Below are positions 12,050 to 22,667 of a stretch of 64,000 nucleotides of DNA, in pieces. A model generated the notes under the pieces. That model was not told the origin of the DNA, ran no database searches, and worked only from the letters and a program-made list of their open reading frames with translations. Numbering within the stretch: the first letter of the stretch is position 1; the number at the start of each line of letters is the position of its first letter. A program made the position numbers and the translations under genes. The DNA is taken from assembly GCA_905178155.1 (NCBI GenBank), contig CAJINV010000008.1, positions 3,894,793-3,958,792 on the forward strand, in the 5' to 3' direction. This stretch comes from Amoebophrya sp. A120 (lineage: Eukaryota; Sar; Dinophyceae; Syndiniales; Amoebophryaceae).

Positions 12050-14410
12050 ATGAAAATGAGCTTGATAGATCATACCAATTTTATTCACTATAGAGACTAC
12101 TCTAGGTACCGACCCCCAATACCAGCTGAAGAAACACAGTCAAGGCCTTCTTGTCTGCTAACACAGGGGCACGAAGACAGACGAGAGCGCCGGCCACACG
12201 AACAATCTACCGCGCCAGGAGGTTTTTTCCCCGGTGCAGCTGGTGGTGGACGAGAGGACACAGCAGGGGATGGCGGTGGATCTTCCACCTCCTCATCTAG
12301 TGAGGATACTGCTTCCGGCGCATCGTCCAATGAAGATACTGACGTGATGCATTATGAAGTCGATGAAGATGCGACGAGGACGAACGCAGCGGATCATCAA
12401 CATTCACCTGAAGATCATGAACATCACATGGACGACCACGACGAGGATCTTTATGGAGTTTCTGGGCCTGGAATAGGAATGGAGGTCGAACAGGACGAGC
12501 CCGGTAGTTCATCTCGGGGAACAAGTTCGCCTTTTCTCTACACAGATTCAGAGGGCAAACTGGCGATGAATTGGGGTGGTGGAGGGCAGAGAGGGCAACG
12601 CATGCGCGGGAATAAAGTCGCGTCTTCCTCTTCTTCTGGGGACCATTCAACATATATACAGCAGCAAGGCTTGTTTTATCATCAGACCACGGAGAACTAT
12701 GCCGCCAACAGTAGCTCCCTCCCGGCCTCACCGCCGACCGCGAGCAGCCCAGATGAGCGGGATATGATGATGGCTTTAGTGTCTGCAGCATCATCAATGA
12801 AGAAGAAGAACAAGAAAACAAGGCGACTGTTGCGGCGAAGCCCGAATCTCCGGGCTGAGGAATTTTTCACGGAAAAGCAAGATCGCCAAGGACGTAGAGC
12901 TAGTAGAGGCACTGGATATAATCGAGGCCGAGGGCAAGGAAAAACCTCTATGGGAAGCGCAGCCGGCGCGTCGCCAAGCGCAGCTGAGTGTGAAGATGTA
13001 GTTGCAGGGACATCAAGACGACCAGCTCTAGCACGACCTCCCCCCGTCCAGCCGCACACCACGATTAGCCTTAACGGAGATTCGCATGATCTTGGTCATG
13101 TTCATCCGCATGACTCCGCTTCCGAAAGTGAGCCGGCGCTGGTGAAGAATCTTCACCCGTCGAGCAGGACCAACCGAGAAGCCGCGTCGGCTGCATCAAG
13201 TTCAAGTGCGCCGGTGGATCAACATCTTCTGGGACGAGGAGGTGGTGCGCACCTTCTAGACGGCGATGATTCTTTACCTTTCCTGCCGCACCAGGGGCTG
13301 GTCAGTCTGGATCAGCGGGCACCTTCTCAACAACAAGAACATGATCTCTCTTGTTCTAACAACATGCCACTTTTACTACCGCAGTCTCACCTATTGCTGG
13401 CCAGCTGTTTTCAAAACCGATCCACCGCGTGCTGGCGTCTGCTCGCCACAGCCAGTGCAGGCTGTCTGCCAGTTCCGGCTGCGTGCGCCACAGCTAATGG
13501 GGGACCACGTCGAGGACGGGATAGTAGTACTGGTCCAGCAGGAGCAGCCTCGGCCGCGTCTCCCAGACCTCACCGAAGAAGCGTGCGATGTCCGCAGGAC
13601 GATCGAGAACGTCGCACCTCCGAAGGCTGCAGCAAACAAGGTGCAAAGATGATGAATTCACAATCTGAGCCTGGCGACGCAAATTACAGCAGCGATATTG
13701 ATATTGACTAAGACGAAGGGCGGCTCATGGTTTGCGACCGAAACCTAATAATCGCACTTCTACAACCTCGAGTGCTTCTTTCGAAGTCTACTTTGTCTTT
13801 CTATGTAAAAAGCACCCATAATTGGCATTGGACGTGCAGCGATTTTTCCGAATTTCCCTCGGATATTTTTTCATGCATTCTTTTACATTAGGTTATAGGT
13901 CTAGTTTCGACTATTTCTACCGTTGGCGACAGCCTTTGTTTTAATACCTTATTCTCATCCTTTTCCTTTTACGAGTAACTAACTCGCTTGCCCTAAAAAG
14001 CTGCGAGCACACAATTGAATTTCTACGAAGACAAGCAATTTGTAGTTTCGTCGAGAATCGCGATGAGTTTCTTTGCGGAGAAGTGAGGAAAAAACTCGTC
14101 ACGTCGGAGCTCACAGCTTTACTGCTCTTGCGAAGAAGCAATAGAAGTTCCCGTCGTGGTGTCGCGGTCAGTGGTCGATCGAGATTGCCGCGCCGGTTGG
14201 ACGCGTTGCGCAGGAGCTGCTTCTGCCTTTCGGAGAACGCTTGCTCGCCAAAGGAACGCAATGCTTCTCCTGAGGTACAGGTCCATCAATTTTTGTCACT
14301 GTAGCCTCCACCGTGTAAAGTTTCTTGACAAAATCGAAGCACGGTTCCTCTTCTTGGAAGATAACGAGAACGAGTTTTTTACCAAAGATTTTTTTCCCGC
14401 AACTACTTGA
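12050..14410 (+). CDS. low-complexity protein, multi-exon; possibly the 3' part of CCCH gene A
   Basis: First part: open frame from ATG 12050 (MKMSLIDHTNF...), acidic/Ser-rich with a basic RG-containing stretch (GYNRGRGQGK) near 12920. Around 13.25-13.4 kb the coding signal shifts frame: 13400-13640 reads as a convincing segment (PVQAVCQFRLRAPQLMGDHV...) ending NK at 13640 before a GTGCAA donor. Exon 14008-14274 follows in phase 0 (HTIEFLRRQAICSFVENRDE..., helical), then a 46-nt intron 14275-14320 (GTACAG...TAAAG) and terminal exon 14321-14410 (FLDKIEARFLFLEDNENEFF..., stop TGA). The 14008 acceptor reads GCGAG; others nearby break the phase. The exact first intron (either a GTGGTG or a GTCAGT donor before 13.32 kb) is unresolved. 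No known domain. A separate gene starting at 12050, or the end of gene A, are both possible. Confidence 0.6.
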
Positions 14411-16317
14411 TTATGATTGTATGAAATAGATCTAACGAGAAACATGACAAGGAAGTTGATGTTGCTCGATCAGCGTACGACCTAGCCATGCTCTTATTTT
14501 TCTACTTGGTAAGTATGACAAAATAAATTACGTGTGCCTCCTGTACGTGTACGTCAGTGCAGGCTTTGATTCCAAAATCGGGATCCTCTTGTTGAATGAT
14601 CTACCTTGGTGAGACACGCCACATAAGAAAAAAAACTAAGCCTAAAGCTGTACAATATGACTATCGGCACACCAAGCAAAAAATAGAATGCGAATGGAAA
14701 TGATACACAGCGTACGACAGTCACGAGGAACCTATAACCAAGAACAGAACTAAAACTCAAACTATGTATTAATATCACTGTAACGGATCATATGGTGTCA
14801 ATCAAGAATTTTTTTTTGAAGGAACGTGCAGGGTCCTAGCAGTAAACATGTCTGACATTGACCGTGTTTCTTTGGTTCTGCAGCTAGTGCTAACATTGTC
14901 GATACCACCAAGAACTACTAGCAGAAAACGAAGCGCCGCGCCGCTCTTTATATACTCAGTGTAACACAAGATCAAAAGTACTAAGGGTTATGGTTCTAGC
15001 ATTCCGAATAGGAATGCCATAGATTGATACATGATAGGTAGTTCTGGCTTTTTTTTGGCCTCTAATGCTAGAAGGTAGAGACCCTAAAAGATCGAGTTTT
15101 CCACTTCCTCTCGTATAGCTATATAATCTTTCCGGAATGTTGTGAATACACATGTGAAGTTGTAAAGCTCGCCTCACGCTCAGTCGCACGCACGGTGCTG
15201 GTAGGGAGTCAGAGTTTAGTTTTGTTGGAGGAAGTACCGATTATAAGACGGAGACGGACCACCAGTGGTGCTAATTTTACGCAGTAACAAGGTTAGAAGG
15301 AGGGTGGGCGGTGAAAGCAATCACCTACACCTCTTAACTCAACCTCGTCTTTCCTTTACCAGTCCGCTGCACAAAGAGAAAATATTTGATGGAGAAGTCG
15401 ACTCTTTCCTTTTCCAACAACATGCGTTTTCCAATGCTGATTCGTCTTCTTCCATAACTCTATCATGAATGTCGTGAATCAATCTTACTAGCTGCCACCG
15501 TGTGTATCATGATTGTATTCAAAGCTTAACAAGCACGAGGAAGTCACCACCATTTCCAGCAGCAATATGCGTGAATGTGGTTGTGTATGATAAAAAGAAA
15601 CGGCCGGGCCACTTGAGCTTGATGTGGGCTTACTTGTCACGAGGAGGTCACAAGCTTGGGAACAAGACTTGTTCCATATTTATTCGCAAATGCGAAGGGA
15701 AGGCGAGGCGCATTGGGCACCTCAGACTATTTGGAAAATAGATATTTATATAGTATATTTAGTGCGCGACAGTAAGCGATGTGCGACGCTGCAGTGAGAA
15801 ACCCTCGAGATGCAGCTTGAACGAACTCGAGCCCAAACCTCCGCACGCCCCCCCCTAGTGCAGGATAAATGATGATGATGATACACATACATTTAGCGAC
15901 TCAGGAAGATGATGAAATGAAGGAAGAAATTTCTTCAAAACCATGCTTTCATGACGTAATCTTGGTTGAAGAAAAAAGCTAAAGCACGTCGAGATGGACC
16001 GGTCGCTCCTGAAGGCACTCGCGTGCGCTTGTCGTTGCGCTGATCACGTGTGTTCGTAATTGATCTGCCATTGCATTTCCTCGGCGAACTTCGTCGTGGT
16101 CATCTTGTGTTCTATCTCATCTTTGTAGTTTTGTGTTGCAATAGTTCTGGAGGAGAAGATCAACACCTACACCTTCGAGTTGGAGAACCAGGACCAGCAT
16201 GATAGTACCTACCTAGCAATAGAAGATACACGACAAGCACCCAGTACATGATGTAGTGGATCAGGATCGATGCAAGCAGAACTTTAAGAATGATCTTGCT
16301 CGATCGATGCTGGCGAC
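14411..16317. other. intergenic, nothing recognised
   Basis: About 1.9 kb with short open frames only. No domain, RNA gene or terminal-repeat element seen. Confidence 0.4.
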
Positions 16318-16395
16318 TTGAATGTAGAAGTCCCTAGAAGCCAGGAGTTTTTTGCCGATTTTACTGCTTGGAAGCAAATAGCTATGATTGTGCAG
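16318..16395 (+). other. possible 5' UTR exon of the ankyrin gene
   Basis: The stretch ends CAG at 16395 directly before a canonical GTAAGA donor, and a TTTTCAG acceptor lies at about 16686-16692, shortly before the ATG at 16722. Joining the two gives an in-frame stop before the ATG, so if used it would be a non-coding leader exon. The 3' edge is clear; the 5' edge is a guess. Confidence 0.35.
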
Positions 16396-16721
16396 GTAAG
16401 AGAATCTGTTCGTCGTGTAGTTGGAAGAGCATCACTGTACTACGCCATTTTTTTTCTTGTGTGGTTGTGGATCATCTTCCGTGATATCCACCATATCCAT
16501 CAAATTCGAATTGGATGAAAGTTATGAATCACCATGAAAGGTAGAAAACGGAGACGGACCCCCAAAGAAACTGAATCACACAATAAAACAGAAAGGAAAG
16601 ATTTCGGCTTCATCAGGTACTATTTGGAGTCTACTGTTTTTCGGGTAATTATTCAAGATTTCATCTTATTCGGATAAAGTTCTTGTTTTCAGAAGAGTCA
16701 TCAAGAATTTCGGTGAACAAC

Positions 16722-18416
16722 ATGTCTGGCTACAGGGTTGGAGGACGTCCGCTCGCGCTGCGTGGATTGGTCGCATGCAGCATGCGTTTGCTGGCTGTTG
16801 GTACTAGTTCCACCACGACCCTTGTGCCAGGGGTTCTCGGTCTCGGCCTGAGGACGGGTTCGGGCACGACCGCGACCGGTGGAGGTGGTGGTGATCCTCC
16901 GAAAAACATCAAGACGAGTAGTTTTCTGCCCCCGCCACAGTTGGACCTGTCGGCCGGCACGATGGATGATCCTAAAGAAGTAGAGGAGTTTGATCGCCGT
17001 GCTCCGGGAGTGGATGAGCAAGAAGAGCCGGTCTCCCCGGAAGATCAAACGCGGTTCCTCCAAGCTGCCAAGATGGGAGACTGGGATACCGTGCGCAACA
17101 TGGTGCGGGAAAGCAACTCGCCCTGCGCCCTGGCGAATGTGCAGTCGCCGAAGAGCAGCTCCTGCACGACTTCTACCGTCAAAGGAGGTTTGATGTGTTC
17201 CTCCTCGTCGTCGTCGCAGCACGAGCAGGTGGAGAACAAGCTGGTTGAAGACAAGCAAGTTCAAGATCAAGTACAACATGATGGGACGACGTCGACGAAG
17301 ATGATGAACCAGAACAACATGATCCTCGAAGAACGCGAACCGCAGACCGCCTTAGAGGCTGCGGCGGCCAGTGGCAACTTCCACCTGGTGTATTTTCTTG
17401 TCGAGAACGGGGCAGACCCGCTGCTGGGTGGAAAGGAGGGCAACGCCGAACAGGCTCTGATCCACAGCCCGAAGAATAAAAACCTCCACCCGGACACGCG
17501 CGAGGCCATCCAATCCACGCTGCGGCGGGCGCGTCGGGGGGCCGGGGAGCACGGCGGATTGTTCTCCGCTCGCACGCGAAAGCTGAAGCTGTGCTCGCGG
17601 TTTGGTGTGGGCGGTTCGTCCACCTGTAGTTTTGTGGACGGCGGGGGGTTCATTTGCAACAAAGAGCACCACGACCACGATCACCACGGTAGTTGTAAAA
17701 ATAAGGATGCGCCGCCGCCTGCGGAAGCGCAAGCTGACAAATGCGAAACTATTTTCGCTGATCAACATCTACTTTCTAACGCCCATGAGGAAAAAGACGC
17801 TGGTAAAAATTCCATTCTGCAGCAGGAACAGCATCATCAAGGAAAACAACAGGAGGACAAACATCAGCTCTCCTCTTGCTCTATCAACTGTAAAAATGTC
17901 TGGGACTGGGTCTGGAAGAATCCAACTTGTCATGCTGATTTTGGATCCTAAAAAAATCTGTATTGCATGAGCAGCAAAGAGAGTCCAAGTTTTGCTACAC
18001 GGAAAGAGCATTTGTCAAGCGGTATAGGCATCAGGAAGCCCTCACAAAATCTGTGATGGTAGGGCATGCATCACAGACATCAGGAGTCATGCAAAATGTG
18101 CATAATAAGCCTGGCAATCTTCCAGACCCAGACATTTTTACATTTGATATGCTCCAGTTCGTTTTTCTGTCCGCCGCCTGCCCCGAAACGGGCCCGCACT
18201 ACCTCTGCGGCCTCGACGTCCGCGACTGCTGGTACGAATGCGATTGCACTTTTAAAGGGGATGGATGTGCTGGATCTGCAGCACATGAACACGGAACATG
18301 TCGTGCCAAAAACGTCGAAATGCAGCAAGGCTTTTGCTTTCCCGCAGGCGTCGGGGGAGATCAAAGTCCGCGTTTTCCTAAGAAATTGCAATAAGAGCAT
18401 CGCGCGGCTACCTTGA
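16722..18416 (+). CDS. ankyrin-repeat-like protein, interrupted by an introner
   Basis: ATG 16722. Exon 1 16722-17881, exon 2 18155-18416; removing the introner 17882-18149 plus one 5-bp repeat copy (18150-18154) joins the exons in phase (cSCS|SSFFCPP) to give 473 residues. N terminus is basic/hydrophobic (RPLALRGLVACSMRLLAVG), possibly a targeting sequence. Two ankyrin-like helical hairpins are visible: TRFLQAAKMGDWDTVRNMVR at about residue 110 and ALEAAAASGNFHLVYFLVEN, with GADP, at about residue 210; they are separated by a Ser-rich and charged insert. His-rich segments follow. Ankyrin repeats mediate protein binding; no catalytic domain is seen. The C-terminal exon ends RVFLRNCNKSIARLP, stop TGA. 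An unseen further intron into the ORF at 18539 cannot be excluded. Confidence 0.75.
17882..18149. mobile_element. introner G, 268 bp, in the ankyrin gene
   Basis: Left end TATCAACTGTAAAAATGTCT; the reverse complement of the right end reads TATCAAATGTAAAAATGTCT, i.e. terminal inverted repeats of about 30 bp. Direct repeat TGCTC at 17877-17881 and 18150-18154. Contains the shared octamer GCATGACA (as TGTCATGC near 17929). Intron ends cannot be shifted within the repeat to give GT-AG. Confidence 0.88.
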
Positions 18417-18538
18417 TGATGTATAATAGTTTCTTTAACAAAACGACAACGAGGTGGAGGTGTGCATATTGTATAAATTTGGATGCTGTTGATAATTAAG
18501 TACTAGGATTTTCGACGTAAAAAAAACGCTACGAGAAG

Positions 18539-19069
18539 ATGGAGATCTCTGGTGCTGCTGCTGCAGTAAAAATTTATTTGATCCTTGCAATCACTACCCC
18601 AGATGAACCACGAGTAGCACGGGAGTCTCTGTTTTTAACAGCATATTTGGATAGTGACAATAACTCGCTGCAGCTGTGTCTCTCGACGTCGCACACCGCG
18701 AATCACGACACGGAATTCGCGAAATTGAATAAGCAGATCGCTGACTGGCTGGGAACGGAAAAATTCACCATTTTCTGTCCTGGCGGGCGGGTTACTTCTC
18801 GCAGCGGCTCGACCAGCGCGTTGTCTTCCCCTGTTGTCGCTGGAGTTGGAGGTGGAAAGGGAAACGGGGTGGCCGTGCAAAACTTTGGGGATCTGCTGAA
18901 GCAGCACATGACGCAGAAGAAGGGCGTGGTGGAGGTGCACGAGCTACTACACGAGCATGATCAGAAAGCGAAGGACTATAAAGTCTCAAAGAGGACCTCA
19001 GACTGCACATCGGCACAGCAGGAGCAAGACGAACTGTGCTTGCGCGTGGTGTTGCAGGATCAGGCGTGA
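18539..19069 (+). CDS. hypothetical protein, 176 codons
   Basis: Open frame from ATG 18539 (MEISGAAAAVKIYLILAI...) to TGA. Composition and codon pattern from about 18670 on look protein-like: LCLSTSHTANHDTEFAKLNK..., IADWLGTEKFTIFCPGGRVT, then a Gly-rich stretch and a charged helical end. No domain recognised. It begins only 120 bases after the ankyrin gene stop and could be a downstream exon of it; acceptors before CTGTGTCTC at about 18675 would allow this, but no donor in phase was identified. Confidence 0.4.
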   Translation: MEISGAAAAVKIYLILAITTPDEPRVARESLFLTAYLDSDNNSLQLCLSTSHTANHDTEFAKLNKQIADWLGTEKFTIFCPGGRVTSRSGSTSALSSPVVAGVGGGKGNGVAVQNFGDLLKQHMTQKKGVVEVHELLHEHDQKAKDYKVSKRTSDCTSAQQEQDELCLRVVLQDQA

Positions 19070-20487
19070 GGATCCGAGACAATGGCTATGGTTGTAGTGA
19101 GGAAGAAAGTCTAGTGGTTTGTAGTTCTTGCAGACATCAAGAAACTCAAACTGATACTGATAGAACCGAAAGAACAGCGATACTCAACAATGGAGCGGAG
19201 GTTATATCAGTCTCGACATTTTGCATTTTAAGCACGGAATGAAACAGCGTGACCACTTCACGATATTATTCATTGCGTCACCACAACTTGCTGATCTGAA
19301 TCTGATTATTGATTGGAAGCACGACTCCGCTGTGTTTTGCAACTGAATACGAGAATATAGATCTCTTTGTTTATTACCCAACACGACAAGGTATGACTCC
19401 TAAGGCCGAGATACATATGGTGAGTGGTGTTGCTAGTAGGGAATAAAATCAGTAGGATTGTCACTATGCGGTGGATGTCATGAGAAAACAAGATGGCACG
19501 GAGCTAGCAGCTGGTACACCATGGCCTGGTTTAATACTTCCACCAACAGGATCGAAAAATGTGTTCAAATACGGTGCTCCCCGTCTCGAGCGATCCCATC
19601 CGATTTGTTCGCGACACTCGGGTGGTGCGAGCACACAGGCACGGGATCGCAAAGTCACGATGAGCACTCTAATCCTAATCCTTGTTCACTAAAATATTGC
19701 GAGTCGAGCAACGCTTGCACTTTCCGATGCTGCAGTGATCAAATACTATAGTACGTGTACGTAGTCCGTTTTATAGGTTGCGAGGTAAAGTTGTTCTGTG
19801 TAAGAATTCATATTCGCTGATTGTGATTCATCGATCATCAAGTCAAGGTCAACAACAAAGTCGTCCTCGCTCTTTTAGAAGATGGCGCTGGGCTCGCTCT
19901 GGCGGATCGCGATGCCGATGTATGTCGTCGGGCATGGCATTACTTAGATCTGCAGTGATCTAAGTATTTTGGGGGCGAAGTAGTGTCCCTGTCCGCTGTG
20001 TGATCTATCACCATAAGTAGTATTTCGATCTCGTCCTGTACTAAACTAGTCATAACGCACTTAGTGTAGAGAAGAAAGAACACCGAGCAAGACCACAGGC
20101 ACGGACATCAAAATAAAGATCAAGCTATACACGGGCTAGAAAAGATCCTCCAGTTGATAGGTGTAGAGTGTATACACATGTCGACAGCCGCAGATAATTA
20201 GCCTGTAGAATTTTTTGCTGAACCAGACAAAATCAAGCTGCAGGCGAAATTTATGAAAAACTAAGAACTCATACTCACAACCGGAGACGCATTATACGCC
20301 CGAAACATATTCAAAAGCTGCACGAGGAGTTTTTTTCAAACTGCATCGAGAAACCGCGCAGACAAAGGGAAAGGCAGTTGGAACCTAGTTTGTTTAGTAT
20401 CTTGTTGTGCACGACGAGGACAAGCACTTGTAGCATTAGCAGTACACTTCGGAATCTCTTTGTGAAGCCTGCGGTCCTCCAATAGTG
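19070..20487. other. intergenic, nothing recognised
   Basis: About 1.4 kb with short frames only (longest 97 codons) and no recognisable motif. Confidence 0.4.
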
Positions 20488-20497
20488 ATAAGTGGTT

Positions 20498-21685
20498 ACA
20501 GCCGGAAGAGCCGTTTAGAAAACGGGCTGTGTGATTGCTGCGGTTTTACACACTAGCAACGTGAACAAAGCACAAACATAAGGCGGGCGCGTGGGATCGA
20601 TTTCGCCGCACGGAGGCGCCTACTTTTGCAAGATCGCCTTGGCAACCAAAAGGGCGCGGGCTCTGGGCGCGATTTTATTGATAGATGGGCCACAGGAATT
20701 GACTTCCAAACGAGCCAAATGGTTTGAACCAGAAAAATAGTCCCAGGCAAGGGGGTTGATGCGGTGTGGCTATAATCCACCCTAATCGCAGGGCTTCCGC
20801 CTACGGAGAACCAACCTGGCTGAAGACGGCGGCTGCTTCGTCCCTGATCTGGGGAAAGCTGGCCGATCGTGGGGTTGGTGACAATAGGGCGGGCCAGGTG
20901 GCTGGTCGGGTTGGTTGGCCGTAGGACTACTCCCCGCCCCGCGCGGCGCACTCGGAGGCCTGTCTCCCACCGTGCTTCCGGGGCTTTTTCTTGCCCCGTT
21001 CATGCGCCATCCCAAAGGCAAACCGGGGACCCGGGAACGGCCTTCGCGGGATTATTCCAGCAAACGAAAAAATCGACCAAAAAAAAAGCCAAAAAAACCC
21101 AGCGCTAGCCCCGCGCCGTTTTTTCCTTGCTGGCGCCTTTTTGTAAAAACGCAGCAAACACGCAGACGCCAAAAAAATGCCGGAATCTGCGGATACAGTT
21201 GCGGCGTTTTTGGGCAAATTGCCCAAATTCACAAAACCGCTGCGCGGTTTTACAAATGACGCGCAAAAAAGTGCTTTTTTTTGCGGAGTGATTGTGGTAA
21301 TTTGGACCGCAAAAAAAACGACCGCGGGCCCGATACAGTTGCGGCGCATTTACGTTTTGGGACCCGGAAAACGCAAACTTGCAGACAAAGTCGCAGAATC
21401 AGCTGCGCGGTTTTAGGTTTTCGGCGGAAAAACATGTGAAGTGTTGCGGGTTCCGCCCCTGTGGCCTGCCAAAAGCCGACAAAATCGAAACGCGAAACGG
21501 CGCACATAGCCCCTGCGGTTTTACAGATGAGGGGCCCCAACCCCGTGAGTGGTAGCAAAGACATGCACCTGTTGAAAGCATCGCAGTCCAGGACTTGGCG
21601 GGAACAATGAAAAAGGGGCCGGCTCACGTCTGTAGAACCGCAGCAATCACGCTGGCGTTATTCTTAACGGCCCTTTCGGCTCTAA
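20498..21685. mobile_element. non-autonomous Mutator-like element, about 1.19 kb
   Basis: Imperfect terminal inverted repeats of about 60 bp: the left end contains GTGATTGCTGCGGTTTTACA (about 20531-20550) and the reverse complement of the right end contains GTGATTGCTGCGGTTCTACA, with further matches outward (GAGCCGTT / GGGCCGTT). Flanked by a perfect 10-bp direct repeat ATAAGTGGTT at 20488-20497 and 21686-21695, the length range typical of Mutator-like insertions. The interior is GC-rich, with poly-A/T spacers and repeated GCGGTTTTA(C) motifs; its open frames (up to 140 codons) lack any transposase motif, so I treat it as a non-coding derivative. Confidence 0.8.
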
Positions 21686-21695
21686 ATAAGTGGTT

Positions 21696-22667
21696 TGTAT
21701 TGGTTTATTGCACAAGTGCTACTTAGACTCTAGATTTAATTTTTGAAAAACGAGTGTAAAGCAAGACTAAAAGCTGTATCCAGAAGTTAAGGTATTCGAG
21801 CAGCTCTACTGCTTCATCAGCACGAGGAAAAAAAAAGGTAAGGGAACGATAGAAGTTGAAACTCGTCGTCCATGCGTTGATTCATTCTCGTCAAGCGTCG
21901 AGCTAGCGTAAAAATCCTGCGAGTACTACTACTAGAAGTTTCAGAAAAGTAGAGTGGCTTATAAATTACATATCGTAGGAAGGTACTGCAGCGAACAGCG
22001 TGCGGATACATTATTATTTTGATTGGTCCCGATCGCAAGATAGAAGCAAACCGATCCACATCGCGGACGAGGTTTCTTCATGTGAAGTAGAATCCCATTA
22101 AGGGAAGCAAGTTTTTTTTTTTTGCAGCTGACAAGTTCTCGCACAGCCGCTGGTGGCGGATGATCTTTTTTCCTTTCATTCTCGAGCACGACACGTACTT
22201 ATTGCGAGGAGTCAATTGATCTCCTTGTCTTGTGCGTTAAGACGGAAATAAGTAGTTGGTGGGCAGAAACCGCAGAAATTTCTTGTTCTGGCCGAATTCA
22301 AAAAAAGCATAAGCAAGAACACGATCTCATTTTCGCGTAGAGGTGAGCACGGTGGCGACCACTCTGGTCGTGACGCTGACGACTCTATTACATCATTATT
22401 TTCGTGAAAAGGAAAAAGTCGTCCTAGTCCGAAGCAAAAATCTGAAAAGGAATATGAAATTCGAAAGAAATACGATACCGATTTAGTTTGTTCATTTGAA
22501 TTGTGCCGCTCCACTTTGTGGGAAGGACGATGAGCGCATGAACGTAATTTGAAATTGTAAAGAAACCCCTTGAAGAGGAAATTTTAATTTTACAACTCTG
22601 GACGTCTGCAAAACTACAACTGCGTGTTCACTTGCACATAGAAAAGAACCTGGCAAAAACCCAAACC
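21696..22667. other. intergenic leader region of CCCH gene B
   Basis: About 1 kb, AT-rich, no supported gene. The last part, with several T-rich runs, is the likely 5' UTR or promoter of the next gene. Confidence 0.35.
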
